NCBI GenBank assembly: GCA_013334845.1
Contig: JAAXWV010000081.1
Location: forward strand, 1-6,306
DNA: 6,306 nt
DNA from: Candidatus Roizmanbacteria bacterium
GTDB taxonomy: Bacteria > Patescibacteriota > Microgenomatia > UBA1406 > GWC2-37-13
Direction of reading: 5' to 3'
Shown here: positions 1-6,306 of the stretch, piece after piece
Layout of the letters: each line of letters opens with the position of its first letter
Numbering within the stretch: position 1 is the first letter of the stretch
Program-made: the position numbers and the translations under genes
The notes under the pieces: generated by a model
Seen by the model: only the letters and a program-made list of their open reading frames with translations
What the model was told of the DNA's origin: nothing
Databases searched by the model: none

Positions 1-3000
1 AGCTACAGGCATGGATTTTGATCGTTTCACAAGGTCCATGCTGTTGGCTCAGGGAGGCTTTGCTGCTTTTTTACAAGCGGCACCAGATGAGCGAGCCCCA
101 ATCCTGGAGCAGATAACGGGTACAGAGATCTATAGCAAGATATCTATCCGTGTCCATGAGCGCCGTTCCGAAGAACGAAAAATACTGGACGCCCTGCAAG
201 CGGAACTGGCCGGGATGCAGCTGTTGACCTCGGAAGAGGAGCAGCAACTTGCCGAGATCCTGTATCAGAAGGGTCAACAGGACAATGAACTCACAAAGCA
301 GCTGACCCAAAAGAACCAAGGTATAACCTGGATTGAGAGCATGGTCCGCCTACAAGATGAATTGTTGGCGCTTGACATGGAAAAATCTGAATTACAGAAT
401 AGGATTGATACCTTTGCGCCTGAACAGAAGCGGCTTCAACTTGCTAATCAGGCTCTTGAACTTTCTGCTGATTATGCGGCCTTGACCGCCATCCGCAATA
501 AACAAGATGTAGACAGGGGATCGCTGGGCGAATGCCAGAAGTTCTTCCCCAGCTACACTGATGCGGCCAAGCAAGCAGAAGACACCTTTAAGATGGCCTC
601 TGAACAACTGGCAGCACGAAAGGTAGAACAGCAAACGGCACTGCCAATCATTAGAAAGGTTCACGAGCTTGACCTGAAAATCAACGAGAGGGATACCCCT
701 ATTAAAGCTGCGCGTGATTTTGTTGCTGATCTTTCGTCTTCTTTCGAGACGCTTCAAAATAAGCAGAAAAGTGATTCGGAAGATTTAGTCAACCGACGCA
801 AGGATTTCGATGAGCTACAGGCCCTTCTAATAGCATCTCAGGCGGATGAAAAGCTGGTTGAACATCTCGCTGGGTTGCATAGCCGGTTCGATTCGTTAAA
901 GGTTCTTTCTGGGCAGTTGACGGACAAACATGAAGAAATAACGCTAGCTGAAGCACAGCACAAGGAGGTGGTAAGAACTTGGCAGGAAGAGATGACCTGT
1001 CTGGAGAAGGAGAGACGTAGTCTGGATGTAACACATGTGCTGCTGGCTGATAAGCAATCCGATCTTTTGAAAACCCTTGCAGGGCAGGATGTGGCTGCGT
1101 GGAGAAAATACCAATCGGTACTGACTGTCCAGAAAGACCTTATCGGTAAGACATTTGAGGCAGCCGAATCCCTGAAGAAATCTCAGCAAATCAGCATCCA
1201 ACTCGAATGTCGACAAACGACCCTCAGGCATGATGAAACGACCCTGGCCAGCACGCTCGCAAATCAAAACGAAAAGCAGGCGATGCTCGAAAAGGAAGTG
1301 ACCCTGCTTGAAACCCAGTTGATGCTTCTCAAACGAATTGAGGAGCTGGAAGAAGCTCGCAGTCTTCTTCAGGATGGTGAGCCCTGCCCATTGTGCGGCG
1401 CCAAGGAACATCCATTTGCAGAAGGAAATATCCCTGTCCCTGATGAGACACAGCTTAGCCTTTTCACGATGAGGGGCGAGCTGAAGTTGGTAGTTGGAAA
1501 TATCTCTGACCTGAAGGTCAAGTTTGCGAACGTGGGCAAGGATCTCGAGCAAGCGGTTTCCTCCAAGAAGGAACATTCTGAGAAAATTGCTGAAGTCAGT
1601 CGGGAGATCAGTGAAAACTGCGCGGAATTACACTCCGACCAGAAACTTGTTTTGTCCGATCCTGTGTTTACCGAGAAGCTTGAATGTCTTCAGAAGGAGA
1701 ACTCCCGTCAGCTTATTAGTGCTACCAGCATTTTGGAGACTGTTGATTCCATCGAAAAGGAATTGGCTACACTGCGGGATTCACAGGAAAAAGCCAAGGA
1801 TTCAGTTACAAAAAGAGAACATGATACCCTGGCTGCTGCTCACAAGAAAGATTCTGCCGAACAATTGCTGGAGAGGTTAAGAAAGGAAGCGTCAGGATAC
1901 CAAGAGCAACAGGAAATGGCGCTCTATTCACTACAGAAAGAGATTGAACTTTACGGAATTCCATCCATCACTGTCGATACGATAGATATTGCCTATAAGA
2001 AACTGGTGGTGCGTCGAGATCTGTGGGTGTCTCGAAATAAGCAAAAGTCAGAATTTGAACAGAGGATAGCAGCTCTCGAAATACAGATGCGTCATCAGGC
2101 CGAGCAGATCATTAAGACTGAAACCGATATCAAGAAGCAGCAAGAGCTATTGTCTGGAATGTTGTGTGATCATGATGCCCTTCATCGTGAACGGCGCGAG
2201 CTGTTTGGGGATAGAAAGACTGAAGATGAAGAAACTCGACTTTCTGATGCCATCGAATCCGCCGACAAGGAACTGGATGGTGCTCGTAAGAAATTTTCAA
2301 CGGCCAATCAAGAGCTCAGTCAACTGAAAGCCAAAATCGATGAATTGGAGAAAGTAATTTCCAATTGGGATATCCAGCTGAAGTCGGTGGATGAAGCTTT
2401 TCAGGCGCGGCTGAAAACATCCGGTTTTACCGACGAGGAAAATTACAAATCCTCCTGCCTCTCCGAAAGCGAGCGCAGGCGAGTGGGGCAGCTTGCACAG
2501 AAACTGTCTGACGAGACAATCGAAATTGCCTCGAAGGAGCAAGAGAAAAGAGAGATGCTGGGTGCAGAGCTGCAGAAGAACATTACCGATGAACCCTTGG
2601 ATGACCTCAAGAATGCAGTTGTGGAGGTATCAGGAACACAAAGGGATCTCCAGCTGGAAATCGGTGGCATTCAACAGAAGCTCAAAGACAATGACTATTT
2701 AAAACAACGTTACCAAGAACGTGTTTATGTTATTGATGCACAACAGCTTGAATTTACAAGGTGGGATTTGCTACACGAATTGATTGGCTCTGCAGACGGA
2801 AAGAAATACCGAAATTTTGCTCAGGGGCTAACCTTCGAAATAATGATTGGTCATGCAAACCGGCAACTGCAGAAATTGACTGACCGTTACCTGCTTATCC
2901 GTGATGATGCTCAGCCTTTGGAACTCAATGTGATCGACAACTATCAAGCGGGTGAGATTCGGTCCACGAAGAACCTATCAGGTGGTGAGAGCTTTATTGT

Positions 3001-3307
3001 CAGCCTTTCGCTAGCACTGGGATTGTCCCATATGGCCAGTAAGAATGTTCGAGTAGACTCTCTTTTCCTTGATGAAGGTTTCGGTACGCTGGACGAGGAA
3101 GCCCTAGATACCGCCCTTGAAACCCTTGCGGGCCTGCAGCAGGACGGCAAGTTGATTGGCGTGATTTCGCATGTACCTGCACTCAAGGAACGGATCAGTA
3201 CCCAGATTCAGGTGATGCCGCTAACCGGGGGCAGGAGTCAGATATTAGGGCCTGGATGTAGGAAATTAACTGTTACGGAACGAACATCTTTGTTCCTGAC
3301 CGGGTGA
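1..3307 (+). CDS. sbcC: Exonuclease subunit SbcC (Rad50-like SMC-family ATPase), 5'-truncated by the window edge
   Basis: SbcC is the ATPase of the cytoplasmic SbcCD (bacterial Rad50-Mre11) complex, which cleaves DNA hairpins and protein-blocked or broken DNA ends. The frame is already open at base 2 (Ala-Thr-Gly, then Met at 11), and this stretch aligns with E. coli SbcC near residue 140, so the true start and Walker A are upstream. Counting from Met at 11: Q-loop LLAQGGFAAFL at 11-21 (Gln14); long coiled coil about 60-440; zinc hook CPLC at 459-462 (bases 1385-1396); returning coiled coil about 480-900; RNFAQGLT at 934-941; ABC signature LSGGE at 989-993; Walker B and D-loop LFLDEGFGTLD at 1018-1028; H-loop His1054. 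With the missing part the protein would be about 1240 residues, longer than the 1048 of E. coli, mostly from longer coils. The C-terminus continues about 14 residues past the usual GGRS..GPGC ending. The partner sbcD is not in the window and is probably upstream. Confidence 0.97.
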   Translation, partial: ATGMDFDRFTRSMLLAQGGFAAFLQAAPDERAPILEQITGTEIYSKISIRVHERRSEERKILDALQAELAGMQLLTSEEEQQLAEILYQKGQQDNELTKQLTQKNQGITWIESMVRLQDELLALDMEKSELQNRIDTFAPEQKRLQLANQALELSADYAALTAIRNKQDVDRGSLGECQKFFPSYTDAAKQAEDTFKMASEQLAARKVEQQTALPIIRKVHELDLKINERDTPIKAARDFVADLSSSFETLQNKQKSDSEDLVNRRKDFDELQALLIASQADEKLVEHLAGLHSRFDSLKVLSGQLTDKHEEITLAEAQHKEVVRTWQEEMTCLEKERRSLDVTHVLLADKQSDLLKTLAGQDVAAWRKYQSVLTVQKDLIGKTFEAAESLKKSQQISIQLECRQTTLRHDETTLASTLANQNEKQAMLEKEVTLLETQLMLLKRIEELEEARSLLQDGEPCPLCGAKEHPFAEGNIPVPDETQLSLFTMRGELKLVVGNISDLKVKFANVGKDLEQAVSSKKEHSEKIAEVSREISENCAELHSDQKLVLSDPVFTEKLECLQKENSRQLISATSILETVDSIEKELATLRDSQEKAKDSVTKREHDTLAAAHKKDSAEQLLERLRKEASGYQEQQEMALYSLQKEIELYGIPSITVDTIDIAYKKLVVRRDLWVSRNKQKSEFEQRIAALEIQMRHQAEQIIKTETDIKKQQELLSGMLCDHDALHRERRELFGDRKTEDEETRLSDAIESADKELDGARKKFSTANQELSQLKAKIDELEKVISNWDIQLKSVDEAFQARLKTSGFTDEENYKSSCLSESERRRVGQLAQKLSDETIEIASKEQEKREMLGAELQKNITDEPLDDLKNAVVEVSGTQRDLQLEIGGIQQKLKDNDYLKQRYQERVYVIDAQQLEFTRWDLLHELIGSADGKKYRNFAQGLTFEIMIGHANRQLQKLTDRYLLIRDDAQPLELNVIDNYQAGEIRSTKNLSGGESFIVSLSLALGLSHMASKNVRVDSLFLDEGFGTLDEEALDTALETLAGLQQDGKLIGVISHVPALKERISTQIQVMPLTGGRSQILGPGCRKLTVTERTSLFLTG
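3277..3296 (+). other. Hairpin in the last codons of sbcC
   Basis: GGAACGAA (3277-3284), a four-base loop CATC, then TTTGTTCC (3289-3296) form an 8-bp stem with one G-U wobble. It ends 9 bases before the sbcC stop codon. It resembles the stem of a factor-independent terminator but has no T tract after it (TGACCGGG follows), so termination is doubtful; RNA 3'-end stabilisation or a trace of a rearrangement are alternatives. The stem is directly visible and its role is inferred. Confidence 0.4.
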
Positions 3308-3357
3308 TCACAGTAGATCGAAAGTAACATTACGGTACACTAAATCTCGTTATACTT
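3304..3357 (+). promoter_or_regulatory. sbcC / HEAT-gene junction with two small palindromes and no clear RBS
   Basis: This gap includes the 8-bp palindrome GTGATCAC (3304-3311, overlapping the sbcC stop) and GTAACATTAC (3324-3333, four-base arms around CA). A TATACT hexamer at 3351-3356 touches the start codon of the next gene; as a -10 box it would start transcription inside that gene, and no good -35 sits 16-18 bases upstream. No purine-rich Shine-Dalgarno sequence precedes the ATG at 3358. The downstream gene may be read through from sbcC or from a promoter that cannot be recognised by eye. The palindromes could be operator half-sites, but both are short enough to arise by chance. Confidence 0.25.
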
Positions 3358-6069
3358 ATGTCAACATTCTTGTTAGATATTCTTAAGCAAGAAGCTCAAT
3401 ACGGTTATTGTGATGAGGTTCGTATAGTTGCAATTCGTGAACTGGCTAATTATCGGAATCAAGATACTGATATTGCCTTTACACTAAAAAGCTTGGCATT
3501 AAATGCGAGTTCAGGAAAAATATGGAAAGCAGCTATACACGAATTGGTGCAAGGATGGGGCAATGATCCATATATCCATTCTTTTCTCAGAGAGCATGCT
3601 TCGATTTTTGACACATGGGATGACTTCCACTGGTATGTAATTGCCGAGCTTCTTTATGCCAACAGAAGTGATTCCGATATCTGGGATTTTTTGAAAAAAA
3701 GCATTATTGAGAGTTCTGGTATTTATTATAGGTGCCGACTTGTTGCGATACGGGCTCTGGCTCGTCAAAGAAATTCAGATCCTGATACTTTACCATTCTT
3801 AAAAAAACTTGCCACGTTAAATCGAAGATCAGAAGAATATTTTAGCGACTATGAGATTCGTATTATTTCTATACGAGAAATACAACGGATATGGGGCGGA
3901 AATGCTGATATTTTTGTTTTTTTAAAACAGCGTCTTTCAAAAGAGAATGATGAATTGGTACGTGCTGAAATAATTCATGAGCTTTCACATGGGTGGAAAA
4001 ATGAGTTTGAAACTGTTGAAATTTTGAAGAAATGCGCTATTGAAGACAAGGGCGGAGCCGTCCGTTCAGCCGCTATCGATGAGCTTGGATACGGATGGGG
4101 CAAAGAGATTTTTACTATTCAAATTCTTATTGATCGAGTCAAAAATGATCCCGATCCAATGGTCAGAGTGGTAGCAATCGAAAATTTAGGAAAGAATTAT
4201 CCTGCCTATCAAGAAATTCTTACACTTCTAAAGTATCAAGCGGCAAAGAATAGAAATGGAGAAGTCAGGGACATCGCCATTCGAACTCTGGCCCGAAATA
4301 CTAAAAACGATTTGGAATTATTAAATATTCTCAAAGAGAAGGCTCAAAAAGACAGGCACAGTGGTGTTCGTGAAACTGCCCTGTCATTGTTGTCTGTACT
4401 GGCTAAAGATGACCCTGATACTTTCGTGATCCTGAAGCAAAAAGCTCAAAATGACAAGCAGGATAATGTACGAGATACGGCACTTCGAGAACTTGTATCG
4501 AGTTGGAGGCATGAGCCGGAAGTTTACGATATATTAAAATCAATGTCGAAAGACAGCAGTTTGTATGGTACTCAAGTGCTTGCGCTGGAACTGGTTATAT
4601 CTTACTATAAAAAGAATAATGAGGTCTTAGCCATTTTGAAGAGCATTGCCCTTGACCCGGTTAGCAGTTCCGAGGCCCGAATACTGTCGATTCGAGAACT
4701 TGCAAAAACATGGCAACAAGACACTGAGAGTTATTGGGTTATCAAAAAACTGTCAGGTAAGGAAAGTGACTGTATTACTGACGATGAAGATGATGATTAT
4801 GACCTTGATGTGAGAGTTGCTGCTCTTCAAGAACTTGCTTGGAATTGGAAGGATAAGCCGGAAGTATTTTCTCTTATCATGCGCATCGTAGAGGATGGTG
4901 ATGAGTCAAGGGTCTTTGATACCGCATTCAACCTACTACTTGAAAGTTGGAGTGAGAATGCTGATGCGCAGTTTCTCATCATGCGTTATATAGAGGTTGA
5001 TGATGAATCAAGAACGTTTAAAGCTGATTTCAAAGAACTTATAAGTGGTTTGAGTAATAATGATGATGAGAGGTATCTTGTCATTGAGAAATTTAAGGAT
5101 AAGCGCTTTAATAAATCGTTTCAGAGGGATTGTTCGCTTCGTGTTAAGGCTTTATATAAACTGATTTCAGCATGGAAGATTGATTATGACATGTTAGATT
5201 GGCTTAAGAAAAATGCTGAGGAGTATGCCGACAAGGAATGGCAACTTGCGATACTTCGTGAGCTAGATACTCGCTGGCCATACGACAATGAGATTACGTT
5301 ATTTAAAAATAATGTAATCAGAAAGATGAGTGGGTTTACTACAGGATTCATTACACCGACACATACTCTAACTACCATATATGATTCAGGGTATATGGAT
5401 GTAAATCACGTTGAGGCTCCAGAAATTTTTTCGGTAAAGCATCTTTGTGTTGATATTGATAATAACAGTTATAAAGCGGTAAAAATAAAAAGTCAAATAT
5501 GGATGGCTGAGAATTTGAACGTCAGTCATTATAACAATGGCGATCCGATTAAACATGCAAAGAGTAATTTGGAATGGCAAGATGCCAGTGATAATGGTGT
5601 TGGGGTGTGGTGTTATTTAGATAATGATGATTCAAATGGTAATGTTCTGGGAAAACTTTATAATTGGTATGCGATTAATGATCCTAGGGGTATTTCGCCG
5701 TCAGGATGGCATGTAGCAAGTGATCAGGACTGGAAAGAACTAGAACTTTATATAGGAGTAAGCAGAGATGAACTGGATGAAGATAATGATCTTCGCGGAG
5801 AATCAAATAATGCAGGTTTTTTTTTAAAAGCACCTTCATTTTTAGTTGAAGATATAGAGGAGAACTATGGTTTCAATGCATTGCCGACAGCCCTCAGACA
5901 CGATAGTGGTGATTTTGAATACCATGAATGGTGTTATATATGGACTTCTAGTCAAGAAGATACAGGCCTCGCATGGGTAAGAATTTTGTTTGATAGAGGG
6001 GGGGGTATATCTCGCTTAAGCCTTCACAAAGGATATGGATTTTCGGTCCGTTGTATTCAAGATTATTGA
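3358..6069 (+). CDS. HEAT-repeat solenoid protein with C-terminal FISUMP (Fibrobacter succinogenes major paralogous) domain
   Basis: This 903-residue protein has no recognised gene name. Residues 4-645 are about 17-18 helical repeats of 31-40 residues, with a core like 'DPDTxxxLKxxAxxDxxxxVRxxAIxELxxxW' (clear copies at 141-180, 201-240, 319-352, 353-386, 481-500). This is the HEAT type common in bacterial NACHT/NLR-like proteins. A very acidic insert lies at 474-485. A Thr-rich linker (about 655-700) leads to a FISUMP domain (about 703-903) with its hallmarks: IWMAENLN (714-721), GKLYNWYAIND (765-775), PSGWH (781-785), GFNALP (838-843), WTSS (862-865), AWVR (872-875) and GFSVRC (894-899), ending four residues before the stop. 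There is no signal peptide, transmembrane helix or enzymatic motif, so a cytoplasmic binding or sensing role is inferred. The ATG at 3358 is the only good start: an in-frame TAA lies at 3325-3327 with no start codon between. It follows sbcC by 50 bases and is more AT-rich. Function is unknown; domain calls are firm. Confidence 0.9.
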   Translation: MSTFLLDILKQEAQYGYCDEVRIVAIRELANYRNQDTDIAFTLKSLALNASSGKIWKAAIHELVQGWGNDPYIHSFLREHASIFDTWDDFHWYVIAELLYANRSDSDIWDFLKKSIIESSGIYYRCRLVAIRALARQRNSDPDTLPFLKKLATLNRRSEEYFSDYEIRIISIREIQRIWGGNADIFVFLKQRLSKENDELVRAEIIHELSHGWKNEFETVEILKKCAIEDKGGAVRSAAIDELGYGWGKEIFTIQILIDRVKNDPDPMVRVVAIENLGKNYPAYQEILTLLKYQAAKNRNGEVRDIAIRTLARNTKNDLELLNILKEKAQKDRHSGVRETALSLLSVLAKDDPDTFVILKQKAQNDKQDNVRDTALRELVSSWRHEPEVYDILKSMSKDSSLYGTQVLALELVISYYKKNNEVLAILKSIALDPVSSSEARILSIRELAKTWQQDTESYWVIKKLSGKESDCITDDEDDDYDLDVRVAALQELAWNWKDKPEVFSLIMRIVEDGDESRVFDTAFNLLLESWSENADAQFLIMRYIEVDDESRTFKADFKELISGLSNNDDERYLVIEKFKDKRFNKSFQRDCSLRVKALYKLISAWKIDYDMLDWLKKNAEEYADKEWQLAILRELDTRWPYDNEITLFKNNVIRKMSGFTTGFITPTHTLTTIYDSGYMDVNHVEAPEIFSVKHLCVDIDNNSYKAVKIKSQIWMAENLNVSHYNNGDPIKHAKSNLEWQDASDNGVGVWCYLDNDDSNGNVLGKLYNWYAINDPRGISPSGWHVASDQDWKELELYIGVSRDELDEDNDLRGESNNAGFFLKAPSFLVEDIEENYGFNALPTALRHDSGDFEYHEWCYIWTSSQEDTGLAWVRILFDRGGGISRLSLHKGYGFSVRCIQDY
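4873..5022 (+). repeat. Local 102-base tandem duplication of one HEAT unit
   Basis: Bases 4873-4920 and 4975-5022 match at 33 of 48 positions without gaps, offset by 102 bases (34 codons, one HEAT unit). The proteins read LIMRIVEDGDESRVF (506-520) and LIMRYIEVDDESRTF (540-554). Other repeats in the protein have diverged much more at DNA level, so this pair is probably the most recent unit duplication in the solenoid. Confidence 0.55.
5817..5825 (+). repeat. T9 homopolymer tract in the FISUMP domain
   Basis: Nine T residues encode the end of Gly820, then Phe821, Phe822 and the start of Leu823, followed by AAAA. The reading frame is intact on both sides, because the GFNALP motif downstream is in frame. 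Tracts of this length can slip during replication or sequencing; whether this one does so is unknown. Confidence 0.6.
5998..6005 (+). repeat. G8 homopolymer tract near the 3' end of the HEAT-FISUMP gene
   Basis: Eight consecutive G residues encode Gly881, Gly882 and part of Gly883, in the segment between AWVR and the conserved GFSVRC ending. It stands out in an AT-rich gene. A one-base change in length would shift the last 20 or so codons and remove the conserved C-terminus, so it is a plausible phase-variation or sequencing-error site. As read, the frame is correct. Confidence 0.6.
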
Positions 6070-6306
6070 GATGGATCGAGTGGCATTCGACGGGAAATAA
6101 CCGTCCAAGTGAATTTATACGATAAGATTACAGTATGAAAAGCTCTGCTCCCCTCGCCCAAATATTTGTTGTATAATGTTGATTATGTAAAGTTACAGAT
6201 TGATCGTATCCTTTTGATTTAATGATACTTACGGCGCTTGGCAGGAATGCGGTATTTGGCGATTGTTTGTAAAAATCTTAAAGTGATGGAAACAAACCAG
6301 CAGGAT
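6070..6306. other. 3' flanking region, mostly noncoding, with two undecided edge reading frames
   Basis: No confident gene is present. GACGG (6089-6093) and CCGTC (6101-6105) form a 5-bp stem over a 7-base loop just after the HEAT-FISUMP stop, without a T tract: a weak terminator at best. ATACGAT (6118-6124) and ATCGTAT (6203-6209) are inverted copies 78 bases apart. At the right edge, a + strand frame could begin at ATG 6247 (MRYLAIVCKNLK...), though AGGA abuts its start too closely to act as a Shine-Dalgarno. On the - strand an open frame enters from the edge and stops at 6219-6221, ending in the basic tail AKYRIPAKRRKYH. Each is under 30 codons, so either could be chance. Confidence 0.35.
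6159..6177 (+). promoter_or_regulatory. Possible promoter/operator: CAAATATTTG palindrome beside TATAAT
   Basis: The perfect 10-bp palindrome CAAATATTTG (6159-6168) is followed three bases later by TATAAT (6172-6177), an exact -10 consensus. There is no recognisable -35 at 16-18 bases upstream (the region is C-rich) and no proper extended -10. If active on the + strand it would start transcription near 6184 and serve a gene continuing past the right edge. AT-rich spacers produce such hexamers by chance, so this is tentative. Confidence 0.2.

Noticed and set aside
11..13. ATG at 11 as the true sbcC start
   Set aside because: The frame is open upstream of it to the window edge, the residues align with an internal SbcC segment, and Walker A would be missing.
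944..1576. 210-codon - strand frame opposite sbcC
   Set aside because: It is antisense to a well-conserved gene; the translation shows no family motif and arises from the codon bias of sbcC.
1524..1880. 118-codon + strand frame inside sbcC
   Set aside because: It overlaps the zinc-hook-proximal coiled coil of a clear SbcC frame and its translation is Arg/Lys/Pro-rich with no domain character, as expected of an out-of-frame shadow.
3358..3420. Signal peptide on the HEAT-FISUMP protein
   Set aside because: The N-terminus (MSTFLLDILKQEAQYGYCDE) has no basic start, no long hydrophobic core and no cleavage site.
4777..4812. Nuclease active site suggested by the DDEDDDYD acidic cluster (residues 474-485)
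   Set aside because: It is a low-complexity acidic loop inserted between HEAT helices; no other nuclease motifs accompany it.
5440..6066. Active formylglycine-generating enzyme or sulfatase-modifying domain
   Set aside because: The motifs are those of FISUMP, and the catalytic cysteine context of true formylglycine-generating enzymes is not seen.
6118..6209. Terminal inverted repeats of an insertion sequence (ATACGAT / ATCGTAT)
   Set aside because: The arms are only 7 bp, the enclosed 78 bases encode no transposase, and no flanking direct repeat is visible.
6070..6306. Template repeat of a diversity-generating retroelement
   Set aside because: I compared this flank with bases 5930-6066 and found no long A-mismatched copy in it, so any template must lie outside the window.

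Overview
The window holds two complete-looking reading frames on the + strand and a short 3' tail. The organism is most likely a Gram-negative bacterium. The SbcC protein reads like proteobacterial or Desulfobacterota homologues, but this is inferred from general protein character and no genus can be named.

Positions 1-3307 are the 3' nine-tenths of sbcC, the ATPase subunit of the SbcCD nuclease. The window opens inside the gene, so the first roughly 140 codons (Walker A) lie upstream and the ATG at 11 is an internal methionine. The Q-loop, coiled coils, zinc hook, ABC signature, Walker B and H-loop are all readable. The last 14 or so residues look like an extra tail, and a perfect hairpin sits in that tail.

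Positions 3308-3357 are a 50-base gap with small palindromes and no convincing ribosome binding site. Positions 3358-6069 encode a 903-residue protein. Residues 1-645 or so are a solenoid of about 17-18 HEAT-like repeats of about 34 residues, of the type often found at the C-terminus of bacterial NACHT proteins. They are followed by a linker and a C-terminal Fibrobacter succinogenes major paralogous (FISUMP) domain, which has a C-type-lectin-like / formylglycine-generating-enzyme-like character. There is no signal peptide, transmembrane segment, NTPase or nuclease domain. This gene is visibly more AT-rich than sbcC, which suggests a separate, accessory origin.

Positions 6070-6306 are mostly noncoding. 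They contain a weak hairpin, a CAAATATTTG palindrome beside a TATAAT box, and two short reading frames (one per strand) that run off the right edge. 

The two genes have no demonstrated joint function. The most interesting element is the HEAT-FISUMP fusion, whose layout (protein-interaction solenoid plus a lectin-like C-terminal domain ending exactly at the stop codon) is what is known for target proteins of diversity-generating retroelements and for sensor proteins of bacterial conflict systems. No template repeat or reverse transcriptase is visible within this window, so that idea remains a hypothesis to test in the flanking sequence.
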